Source: Rana temporaria (taxonomy: Eukaryota > Chordata > Amphibia > Anura > Ranidae). Taken from it: 64,000 bases of DNA. Where the stretch lies: NCBI RefSeq assembly GCF_905171775.1, contig NC_053501.1, forward strand, positions 72,089,901 through 72,153,900. Direction: 5' to 3'. The notes under the pieces were generated by a model, which worked only from the letters and a program-made list of their open reading frames with translations, was not told the origin of the DNA and did no database searches. Both the position numbers and the translations under genes were made by a program. Below, piece by piece: positions 19,168 through 29,149 of this stretch (its first letter is position 1; every line of letters starts with the position of its first letter).

Positions 19168-21800
19168 AACATTATTTATATTTATAAAAACAAATTAGCA
19201 AAGTAATAAAGCAGTTTACAGCAATGGCACTATGTTGCAGGTCATACACTTACTCAAGCAGTAGAGATCAAAAAGGCAATAGTCATATAACATGCCCTTC
19301 CTTGGACGGGCTATAGTATTACACACAATGCAATCCCCAAATGTCCCTACAAATTCCTGACTGCCAGTGGGAGACTGTCCCGAGAAGCTGACAGGAAACC
19401 CCCTCTAATGGGAAACCTATTGTGAGGGTCCAGATTTGAACATGCAACCTCTTTAGCGTCTGGCTTTGACTTTTCTTGCTGTGCCACTTGAGATGCTGGA
19501 CAGCTCCCTGTCTGATCCCTTGGACAATCTTGCCTTGTCTTTGAACCCTTTTCTCCCTCCATGAACTTTCTGATTTAAGTCATGTCTCTGCACTTCTTGT
19601 TTGCCAGATTATTGTGCTCTCTCCAACTAAATTCTTGCTTGTTTGTGTACATGCAGCTGTCCTTATCTTCACCCACTACCACTCATTACCAACCTTTGGC
19701 TTGTTGCTTGACTACTCTTCTGTTTGATCCCAACCTGCAGCCACTTGATACTAACCTGTGACTTGTTTATGGACCATGCTTCTGCTTGATCCCTACCTGT
19801 TATATCTGCTACTAGGCCCCCAGGTTACTCACCTCCTGATGGGTGACCCTGAGGACCATGGCCAAGTACTAACACAAAGCAAAAACCATCTCAACCATCA
19901 GGAGCTCTGGTGCTTAGACCCCACCCTTCAGGCGAGTCTATGGCATCCTTCAGGGTGACCTGCTTGTTTAATTATCCTGCGGGTCAGTAGGAGCCTCACT
20001 ACTGCTATAACTACTGGACTCCAAGCCTGACCCCTGACCATGACTACTATTCTTTCCTTCCTCTCCTAATGCTACTCCTATGCTCTCCCTATTCAGCAGG
20101 GCCCTGTCCCTATCTTAATTTCGCACTGTGGACACACCAAATATTTTTTGGTGATTTTGACATCCAATATGATATGCTGTTCTCCCCATGATGGCTACCT
20201 GGAGCCCATAACAGGGGACAAGTTATTGCTCATTTTTTTCCTGCCAGCTTGAAAAAATTACACAGTGCCACTTTTAGGTCAGTGGATATACTGCAACCCA
20301 AATCTCACCTTCAAATAGCATTGAAGCAAAAAATGGTGTTAATTGACAGTGGATTGACTGCAGGCCATACAGCAGGACTGTTTACCAATGGCACCACAGT
20401 GATATGTAGTTTAACCCCCCCACCCCCCCCACTACCGGAGCCATACAGAGCCCAGAATAAGTCAAGAGGTCACGTGACTTCTAAGAAGGGGATTTAAAAG
20501 GTATTTGAGAGCATTTTTATAATATTTAATGATGTTTTAATTTGTGAGGACATTTCTTGCACAGATTTGACACAAGGGTGTGTATGTTTACACACTTACT
20601 GAGCTTAGCATGGCACATTTATTTTACTTCTTAGCAGCATTTAAACCTCTAGCCAAAAAAGTGCCCATGTCAGTAACCCTTACTGAGGATAAAGTATCAC
20701 TGGTGGGTCAGGGTCAAACAAAATGAATACTATAACAGCCAGATGTGAGATAAACATCATAGTTTTACAAAATAAGAATACGGTACTTTGGACTTTCCAG
20801 TAATAAGTGAAAGTGTTAACACTAGCCAGTCTTAAGTGCAGTTGCCAATTCCATCTTATCACACTTTCTAATGTGTTTTCTAGCTAGCCAATGAATATTG
20901 AAATCCCAATGTTCTTCACTTAAACTTAGATGGTTGAGTGATTGGCGCATTGAAGCTCCTCTGCACATCACTAGAAGCTGAACGATTGCTTATTAACAAG
21001 AGCACTCAGCAGACCTCTGCATCAATGTGTTTATAATTCATTGCTTTCATGTTAAAAGCTGTACATCAGCAGCACAGTCCATGACAGGAGGATGTATACC
21101 ATAGATACTAATTGCGGTATGGGTTCTGGAAGAAGCAAGTTGGATGAAAATGGTCATGCATCTAAAAGGACGCTTAAAAGTCTGAATAACATATACCTAC
21201 ATTAAAGGAACATTGGGATAGTTAATGAGTAAACAAAAACAAACTAAGAAAGAAAGTTGATCATTCTTTTGATTCAACACAACTACAGTATCTTTGTGCA
21301 TTTTTTTTTTTTTTTGCTATTTTGCATAGCAGCAATGTATTGGCGCGTTTTTTTTTTTTTTTTTAATGTATTGTACAAGCATACATACAGAGATGGTTCC
21401 AGTTGGATTTGAATTCATCACCAACCGTAACCATAGCTAAACACTTATTGCTGTGCTCATTGTGGGGTACAAAATTATTTTTGTTCACGAAATGCGGTTT
21501 GCATAAGGGATGATGCACAAAACCTTACAGGAAAACAATATGGTCTTAAGCTGACCATACATTGATCATATTTTGGCAAGTTTCATTTGATTAGTGAGGG
21601 ACCTTATGGGCACCAGTCCACACAACATCCTTTTACTGAAAAATCAGGACCTGGGCAGAAAGTTGATGGCTGGACAGCACCCACATACAGCTAGATACAA
21701 TACAGCAGCGTCAGCAGGAGATTCATCCATCCACGCTGTTTGGTGTAGATGGAGGAACCTGTTAGATTTAATGTGTTTAGCTGAAGGAATGTATGACCAG
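19168..21800. other. Long interval without recognisable genes
   Basis: About 2.6 kb. It contains a C-run (20417-20431), two T-runs (about 21299-21315 and 21349-21363) and a gctgaccatacattgatca string near 21550 that resembles a MITE end. Open frames are all under 85 codons and lack motifs. It is the host context for the LTR element at 21801. Confidence 0.4.
21797..21800 (+). repeat. LTR element 4-bp target duplication, left
   Basis: ccag, repeated at 27329-27332 directly outside the other LTR. Confidence 0.7.
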
Positions 21801-22392
21801 TGTGAGGGGTTAGCTCGGTAGCGGGGTGTGTGACCCCTTGGATGGGTTCACCACACACTGAACTTATACAGACTGGCAATCAAAAACGGTTGAAAACAAA
21901 GTTTCTGGTTTATTTTCCTTCTTGCTGGAAAACAATTGCAAGTATCCAAACAGCATAAACAAAATCAAAACATAAAATAAACTCTAGCCACTCTGGGCGT
22001 CTACCTTCCACACAGGAACCTATCTATGAAGTCTAACACAGCCTAGCGCTGGATAGACAGTGCTGCTCCTACAGCACAAACAATAGTCTTTGGACTTTTT
22101 ATCACACAGAAAAGTCAATGGTCTCCTCACCTCTCAGGAGACTGTCTGGCACTGCTTCTCCTGTTCACACAGCCTTAGGAGTGATGCAGCCATCAAGTGG
22201 CAACCCTCTGGCTACTTATAACGGCCTTGATTGCTTTATTCTGAACAGCTGAAGTTTTCTAAAGGCCTCTAGCCTTCCTCTGTCTATGTTTGTAGCCGAC
22301 GCCCGATAATAATCTGTGTATCGTCTAAACAAGGCAGAAATGTATGTCCCGGCAGTGACAACACCCACAGATTTACCTGACTTCCTGTCACA
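21801..22392 (-). repeat. 3' LTR of the Gmr1-like element
   Basis: 592 bp, bounded by TG/CA. On the element strand a TATAAG motif lies near 22217 and an AATAAA polyadenylation signal at 21914-21909. The pol frame continues about 58 codons into this LTR before a stop at 22216. Confidence 0.9.
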
Positions 22393-22394
22393 TA

Positions 22395-22406
22395 CCCCCC
22401 CCTCTT
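22395..22406 (-). promoter_or_regulatory. Polypurine tract before the 3' LTR
   Basis: On the element strand AAGAGGGGGGGG ends two bases before the LTR begins. This is the expected primer for plus-strand DNA synthesis. It also encodes the last Gln-Glu-Gly-Gly codons before the pol frame enters the LTR. Confidence 0.8.
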
Positions 22407-23136
22407 GTTTCAACCCTAGGGTTGGGACACAGGTTGCCAGGCAGGCATGCACTCGGGACAACCCATCTGCATTCCCCATTTCAGCACCAGGACGATGAGT
22501 CACCACAAAACTAAATTCTTGGAGGGCCAGGAACCACCTATTTATCCTCCTATTGGTCTCTTTGTTCTGTGCCATCCACTTTAACGGGGCATGATCCGTC
22601 ACCAGCTCAAACTGTCTACCCACGAGGTAGTACCGGAGAGAATCCAAAGCCCATTTCACCGCCAAACATTCTTTCTCAATGGTGGCATAATTCTCTTCAT
22701 GGGCCTTCAACTTTCGGCTGAGGTACATAACAGGGTGTTCCTCCCCCTTGATAACCTGAGACAGTACAGCTCCTAAACCCACATTTGACGCATCTGTCTG
22801 AACCACAAAGTTCCGTGAGAAATCGGGCGAATTTAAAACTGGCTGACTACATAAGGCCTGTTTTAAAGCTTGAAAAGCCGTTTCTGCTTCGGGAGTCCAT
22901 TTGGTCATTACAGACTCCTTCCCCTTTGTCAAATTGGTCAGGGGAACAGCCTGTGAGGCAAAATGGGGAATAAAGCGGCGATAGTAGCCCGCGATCCCCA
23001 AAAATGCACGAACCTGTTTCTTGTTGGTGGGACGTGGCCAATCCTGAATAGCCTCAACTTTGTTTATTTGGGGCCAAATTAGACCTCTTCCAATAGTATA
23101 CCCCAGATACTTCGCCTCTTCCAGCCCAAGGGTACA

Positions 23137-23144
23137 TTTTTTTT
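23137..23144 (-). other. A8 homopolymer where the pol frame shifts
   Basis: Upstream codons read in one frame up to ANSKK and downstream RNase H codons in the +1 frame from QKKCTLG. One base fewer in the run would make pol continuous. It may be a real mutation, a sequencing slip or, less likely, a recoding site. Confidence 0.85.
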
Positions 23145-26100
23145 GAATTAGCTGTAAATCCGGCTTTCCAGATGGAATCCAACACAGCCTGAACTTTTGG
23201 CAAGTGTGATTCCCAATCCTCACTGTGAATGACAACGTCATCGAGGTATGCAGCAGCATAGGCTCGATGAGGCCGAAGGGTCTTATCCATGACGCGTTGG
23301 AATGTGGCGGGAGCATTTTGTAACCCAAAAGGCATTCTCCGATATTGGAAAGATCCGTCTGGAGTTACAAATGCTGTTTTTTCCCTGGCCGACTTCGAGA
23401 GAGGAATTTGCCAATAACCCTTGGTAAGGTCTAACGTTGTCATGTACCGAGCAGTGCCTAGGCGATCAATCAGTTCATCTATGCGGGGCATGGGATAGGT
23501 GTCAAACTTAGTGATTTGATTAAGGCGGCGAAAGTCATTACAAAACCGCCAATTTCCATCGGGTTTGGGCACTAAGACAATGGGACTTGACCAATCACTA
23601 TTTGACTCTTCTATCACCCCCAGCTCAAGCATTTGTTTTACTTCCTGGCGAATTGCCTCTCGCCGGGCTTCTGGAATTCTATAGGGCTTTAACTTGACCT
23701 TATCCCCTGGGGTGGTGATAATGTCATGTTCAACTCCGGAGACCCAACCTGGCAGGTCTGAAAACTTCTCCTTATTACGGAGCACAAATTCTTTAACCTC
23801 CTGTTTCTGCGTTTTGGATAGAGTCTCCGCTATCCCAACTTCAGGGACAGTCCTGTCAAATGGAGCATAAACTCGGGCAGTCTCAGCGACCAAGGACTCT
23901 CTATCCTTCCATGGTTTCAGCAAGTTCACGTGATAGAGCTGCTCAGGTTTTCGTCTTCCTGGTTGGCTAATTTTATAATTCACCACTCCCACTTTTTCCA
24001 ACACTTCATATGGACCCTGCCATTTGGCTAGGAATTTACTCTCGACCGTGGGGACCAACACCAACACCCTATCACCAGGTGCAAAGGAACGGACCTGGGC
24101 CCCACGATTGTAAACCCTTTGTTGAGCCAATTGGGCTTGGGCTATATGTTCCTTCACAATCGGCATTACTTGGGCAATTCTGTCTTGCATTTGGGCCACA
24201 TGTTCAATCACACTTCGATGGGGTGAACTCTCACTCTCCCATGTTTCCCTGGCAATGTCCAGTAGGCCCCGAGGGTGCCTCCCATACAGTAGCTCAAACG
24301 GAGAGAACCCTGTGGACGATTGGGGAACCTCTCTTATTGCAAACATTAAATAAGGGAGCAGATAATCCCAATTCTTTCCGTCTTTATCCACCACCCTCCT
24401 CAACATTTGTTTTAAGGTTTTATTAAACCTCTCCACTAACCCGTCTGTCTGAGGGTGATATACGGATGTACGTAGTTGGGTCACTTTCAGGAGTTTACAA
24501 AGTTCTTTGGTCACCCTAGACATAAACGGAGTGCCCTGGTCAGTTAGGACTTCCTTAGGGAGACCCACATGGCTGAAAACCTGAAATAATTCTTTGGCAA
24601 TTGTTTTAGCAGAGGTGTTTCGGAGAGGAATCGCTTCTGGGTACCGGGTGGCATAGTCCATTATTACCAAGATGTGCTGGTGCCCTCTAGTGGACTTCAA
24701 CAAGGGGCCAACCAGGTCCATGGCGATCCTCTCAAAAGGGACCTCTATAATGGGCAGGGGTACCAACGGACTGCGGAAATGTGGCATTGGTGCAGTAATC
24801 TGACACACTGGACAGGAAGAGCAGTACAATTCCACTTCTTTAGTGATCCCAGGCCAATAAAACCTCTGGGTGATCCTCTCCCGGGTTTTTTCCGCTCCCA
24901 AATGTCCCCCAAGAATATGCCCATGGGCCAGTTCCAAAACCATCTTGCGGTAAGGTTTAGGCACTACCAGTTGCTCAATGGTGTCATCTATCCTCTGTGA
25001 CACTCTATATAACAGGTCCCTTTCAATAATAAAGTAAGGGAGGGCAACCCTCTCGTCAGGATTAACTAACTCCCCATCTACCTTCACTGCATTCTCTCGG
25101 GCTCTTAGCAATGTGGGGTCCCTTAATTGCTCAGTGACAAAGTTTTCTCTGTGCACCTCGAGGTCATCAAACCCTATCGGCCGCTGTTCCTCTTCTGAGG
25201 TAGCAGGCTCCTCCCTAGGGACTGGTGTTTCCCCTGCTAATACTGAGAATGGAAACTCAGGAGAATCCTCACAGTTAGAGGTTTCTGGACTAGATGGTTC
25301 AGACTCAGAAGAACCACCTACTGAGGAATCTGGGCAGTCCCAGAGTTCCCAGAATTTTGGGAAATCCCTTCCCACAATGGCGTCATGTGGCAGTTTGGGA
25401 ACTAAACCTACCTGGTGACACAAGTTACCGAGAGAGGTTTCAAAGGAAACGGTAGTCACCGGATATTCTCGAGTGTCCCCATGTACACAAACTACAGCCA
25501 TTTTCCTCGGATGTAAGGTTTTTCCTACCACTAGGTCACTTTTCACTAAGGTGACCAGGCTACCTGAATCCAACAATACCACAACATTTTTACCATCTAA
25601 GCACATTCTATATAACGGTTTCTTATTTCCCTTTACTGCAGTACATGTGGTTGCAAAAAGGGACTGTCGTCTCTCGGTAAGAAAGTCACATTGCATGGGT
25701 TCATCACCCGCTGGGCAAACGGCTGCTACATGTCCCTCTTCATGGCAACGGTAACAGATCAACCTTCTGGTCCTCTCCTGTGGGATGGGTCTTCCAGGCC
25801 GCTCTCGCCAAACATTAGCAGTAGTCCCGATAGTTCCTCTAGTTGCTCCTTGGTACCTCTCTCCACCCCCGTCCCTTGATGCAGTCTTACCTATAGGTGG
25901 GGACGGTCTGGTCTTGGGGTGAAAAGTCTGTGTGTCTCGGGTGGAAGAGGACAAACTCTCCGTTGTTAGGTACCTTTCGACCAGGTCTACAAGTTTGTCT
26001 GCAGTATCCGGACCACCATGGTTCACCCATTTCTGCAGGGAGTTAGGAAGAGACCTAAGAAATTTGTCCATGACTACTCGCTCCAAAATTTTTGGTCCGG

Positions 26101-26700
26101 ACAGAGTTTCTGGCTGCAGCCACTTCTTAGCCAAATGGATAAGATCATACATCTGTGACCGAGGTGGCTTCCTCTGATGATAACTCCAATTGTGGACCCG
26201 CTGGGCACGGACATCCAGGGTTACACCAAAACGTGCCAATGTTTCCTCTTTTAATCGATCATAGTTCTTTGCGTCTGCAAGTTCCAAATCAAAATATGCC
26301 TTTTGGGCTTCTCCAGATAATAGGGGAGCCACTAGTCCAGCCCACCGGTCTTTAGGCCAATTCTCTCTTTCCGCTGCTCTCTCAAACGTGGTCAGAAACA
26401 TCTCAGGGTCCTCATCTGCAGTCATCTTTGGCAATAAGTGTCGCACCTGAAAAGTCGGTACGTTACTGGCCTGACTCCCAGCCTCGGTCTGCTGTCTCTG
26501 AAGTTGTTTCACGATGGCCTCCATTTGCTGCTGGTGTCTCTGTTCCAAGCCTGCAATGCTTTCTTGGTGAGCTTGTTGTTGAGCTGCAAGGCTCTCTTGG
26601 TGAGCCTGTTGTTGCTCTGCAATGCTCCGCTGCAAAGCTGCATTCGTCTGTTGTTGACTTGCATTTGCTAAAGCCAGCTGTTTCAGTATCTCCTCCATTT

Positions 26701-26736
26701 TGGGTTCACTTTAGTTGCCCACGGCACTCCACCATA
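26701..26736 (-). promoter_or_regulatory. Primer-binding region after the 5' LTR
   Basis: On the element strand the LTR end CCCTCACA is followed by TATGGTGGAGTGCCGTGGGC. A TGG two bases after the LTR is what a tRNA primer (ending CCA) would pair with. I cannot match the following bases to a tRNA with certainty. Only 38 bases separate the LTR from the gag ATG. Confidence 0.5.
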
Positions 26737-27328
26737 TGTGAGGGGTTAGCTCGGTAGCGGGGTGTGTGACCCCTTGGATGGGTTCACCACACACTGAACT
26801 TATACAGACTGGCAATCAAAAACGGTTGAAAACAAAGTTTCTGGTTTATTTTCCTTCTTGCTGGAAAACAATTGCAAGTATCCAAACAGCATAAACAAAA
26901 TCAAAACATAAAATAAACTCTAGCCACTCTGGGCGTCTACCTTCCACACAGGAACCTATCTATGAAGTCTAACACAGCCTAGCGCTGGATAGACAGTGCT
27001 GCTCCTACAGCACAAACAATAGTCTTTGGACTTTTTATCACACAGAAAAGTCAATGGTCTCCTCACCTCTCAGGAGACTGTCTGGCACTGCTTCTCCTGT
27101 TCACACAGCCTTAGGAGTGATGCAGCCATCAAGTGGCAACCCTCTGGCTACTTATAACGGCCTTGATTGCTTTATTCTGAACAGCTGAAGTTTTCTAAAG
27201 GCCTCTAGCCTTCCTCTGTCTATGTTTGTAGCCGACGCCCGATAATAATCTGTGTATCGTCTAAACAAGGCAGAAATGTATGTCCCGGCAGTGACAACAC
27301 CCACAGATTTACCTGACTTCCTGTCACA
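26737..27328 (-). repeat. 5' LTR of the Gmr1-like element
   Basis: 592 bp, apparently identical to 21801-22392. Contains on the element strand a TATAAG motif near 27150 suited to be the promoter of the genomic RNA. Confidence 0.9.
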
Positions 27329-27332
27329 CCAG
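27329..27332 (+). repeat. LTR element 4-bp target duplication, right
   Basis: ccag, matching 21797-21800. Confidence 0.7.
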
Positions 27333-28062
27333 CTAGAGGGTTCATATACATTGGTTGTTATTTGCATCTAAGCTGCTTTTCTTCCTCACAGAAGTCAACA
27401 CACAAATACAAAAGCAACTCAAAACATCTCTGTAAGAGAAGTCCAGCTAACAGGCGCACATCTGTGCACAAGCCTGGGCACACCAGTGTGTGCACAAAAA
27501 GTGAGTTGCATTGGCGCATGCGTGGGCGCGTGCCAGTGCCCGCGTGTGTTGCTCGCACACGCCCATGTGCACGTATGGGCACCATGTAACCTTATTCAAA
27601 CTGAACACTGACACATGAACATTGCTGAGTTTTTTTTCAGCTATTGCCTTTTACCTGATCTGTTCTAGTTTCCTGTGTATTGATCCGGCTTCACCTGAAC
27701 CTACTCCTTGACCTCCGCCTGCCTACCTGACTCCTGCTTGTGTCTGACTCTGCCTCTGCCTGATGTTCCTGTACCTTGCTGCCCAACTGTGTAACGAACC
27801 CTGTATTAAATATTGAATATTGTGTTCCGCTTCTGCCTCTCGTTTCGGTACCTGCTCTGTCCGGCTGTTGATGACCTCCTGGCTTACGTTCCAGCTACGC
27901 CTCCATCTGCTAAACCAGCGATAAGGAGCTCCTGTTCTCAAAGTCTGCCCAGGGGTGTCAGACAGGAGGTGCAAGAGAAGCCCCCTCTCCAGCTTGATCT
28001 CCACCAGGTACATGACAATCTCTATGCCAATGAGAAGCAGTTTAATACAACCCAGAAGAAGT
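27333..28062. other. Interval with pyrimidine-rich stretch
   Basis: 27650-27900 is rich in ctgcct/cctgact strings on the plus strand, a texture I associate with LTRs or LTR-adjacent DNA in frogs, but no LTR pair could be defined. A 131-codon frame here runs into the next MITE and is not supported as a gene. Confidence 0.35.
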
Positions 28063-29070
28063 TTAACCACTTCCATACCAGGCACTTACGCACCTTCCCG
28101 CCCAAGCCAATTTTCAGCTTTCAGCGCTGTCGCAATTTGAATGACAATTGCGCAGTCATGCTACACTGTACCCAAATGAAATTTTTATCATTTTGTTCCC
28201 ACAAATAGAGCTTTCTTTTGGTGGTATTTGATCAACTCTGCGATTTTTATTTTTTGCGCAACAACTAAAAAAAGACTGACATTTTTGAAAAAAATTACGT
28301 TTTTATTTTTTTTCTGTACATTTCTTTTGTAAATAAGTAAGTTTTCTTCTTCAATTATGGGCACTGATATGGCGGCACTGATGGGCACCGATGAGGTGTC
28401 ACTGATGGGCACCGATAGGCGGCACTGATGGGCACTCATAGGCGGCACTGATGGACACTCATAGGCGGTACTGATGGGCACTCATAGGCGCACTTGGCAT
28501 TCTTTGGCGGCACTGATGGGCACTTATGGGTGGCACAGATGGGCACTGATAGGTGGGCACTAGGCATAGATGGGCACTAATGGACACTGGGTGGCACTGA
28601 TGGACACTGGGTGACACTGAGGGGTACTGGGCACTGATTGGCATTAATTGTATTCAATTTTGTTTTATTTTATTTATTGTTTTTTTTCATCAATCTGTGC
28701 TCTATTAAGCACCGGGGGGCACTCCCTGGTGGTCCAGTGTGGCGATCCGAGGGGGGACTGCGCTGATAAACATTCAGCGCGAGCCCCCCCTGTCAGGAGA
28801 GCCGCCGATCGGCTCTCCTCTACTCGCGTCTGTCAGTGAGGAAGAGCCGGTCAACGGCTCTTCCTGTTTACATCGTGATCAGCTGTGATTGGACACGGCT
28901 GATCACGTGGTAAGAGCCTCCGCCGGAGGCTCTTTACTGAGATCGGAGATGCAGGGTGTCAGACTGACACCCCGCATCACCGATCGCCGTGCGCCAATAG
29001 ACGTCCAGTCAGGATTTCACAACCACTTCCCGGACGTCAATCTCCTATTAACCGGGCGGGAAGTGGTTAA
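28063..29070. mobile_element. TTAA-ended MITE, TTAACCACTTCC family, copy 1
   Basis: It starts TTAACCACTTCC and ends GGGAAGTGGTTAA, so TTAA stands at both edges, as for piggyBac-type targets. The left 250 bp (gacaattgcgcagtc, cttttggtggtatttgatcaa) match, in reverse, the right part of the element at 59634-61000. The middle is a GGCACTGATGG minisatellite and the right third is GC-rich with nested snapbacks (gccgatcggc, cggctcttcc). No coding sequence. Confidence 0.75.
28352..28645 (+). repeat. Minisatellite of ggcactgatgggcac-type units
   Basis: Irregular units of about 12-25 bp built from ggcactgatgggcac, tcataggc and ggtggcac. It lies wholly inside the TTAA MITE. Minus-strand frames (MPISTAYECPS and similar) are repeat translations. 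Confidence 0.9.
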
Positions 29071-29149
29071 GCCAAGCCAGAAGAATCCAGATGAAACTCA
29101 GAAGCATATTAAAGTAAACTCTTGACAAACTGTAAAACAAAAATAAGCA

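Larger units (their letters stand above)
22216..26698 (-). pseudogene. gag-pol polyprotein of the Gmr1-like element (one frameshift)
   Basis: The frame runs from an ATG at 26698 for 1214 codons to 23054, but the real product shifts frame at the A8 run 23144-23137 and continues to 22216. Landmarks by residue: Gln-rich coiled coil 1-75; SCAN/gag-like capsid 84-245; CCHC knuckle C315-C318-H323-C328; protease DSG 377-379; integrase HHCC with H594/H599/C629/C632, catalytic D661, D720 and E756 (D-D-35-E); GPY motif 895-897; reverse transcriptase with TLDLTKGYWQI around D1090 and YLDD at 1151-1154. In the shifted frame come the RT thumb and RNase H with QTDAS, EKECLAVKW, VTDHAPLKW and NADGLSR. gag and pol are one frame without a separate shift. 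The product would make capsid and copy and integrate the element. Confidence 0.9.
21801..27328 (-). mobile_element. Complete Gmr1-like Ty3/gypsy LTR retrotransposon
   Basis: 5528 bp on the minus strand. Two 592-bp LTRs (TGTGACAGGAAG...CCCTCACA on the element strand) that I could not tell apart by eye enclose one gag-pol reading frame, broken once by a single-base change in an A-run. Domain order is Gln-rich coil, SCAN-like gag, zinc knuckle, protease, integrase, reverse transcriptase, RNase H. Integrase before reverse transcriptase is the reverse of standard Ty3/gypsy and is the defining trait of the Gmr1 lineage known from cod and other vertebrates. A 4-bp target duplication (ccag) and a purine tract before the 3' LTR are present. 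LTR identity implies a recent insertion. Confidence 0.92.

Noticed and set aside
26701..26736. A specific tRNA as primer for the Gmr1-like element
   Set aside because: TGGTGGAGTGCC follows the LTR, but I could not match it confidently to any tRNA 3' end, so no tRNA is named.
23847..26757. Plus-strand frames of up to 138 codons across the retrotransposon
   Set aside because: Antisense to the strongly supported gag-pol frame and without motifs of their own.
27152..27367. Separate minus-strand ORF sharing CDRKSGKSVGVV with pol
   Set aside because: It is the 5' LTR copy of the sequence that pol reads into at the 3' LTR, not an independent gene.
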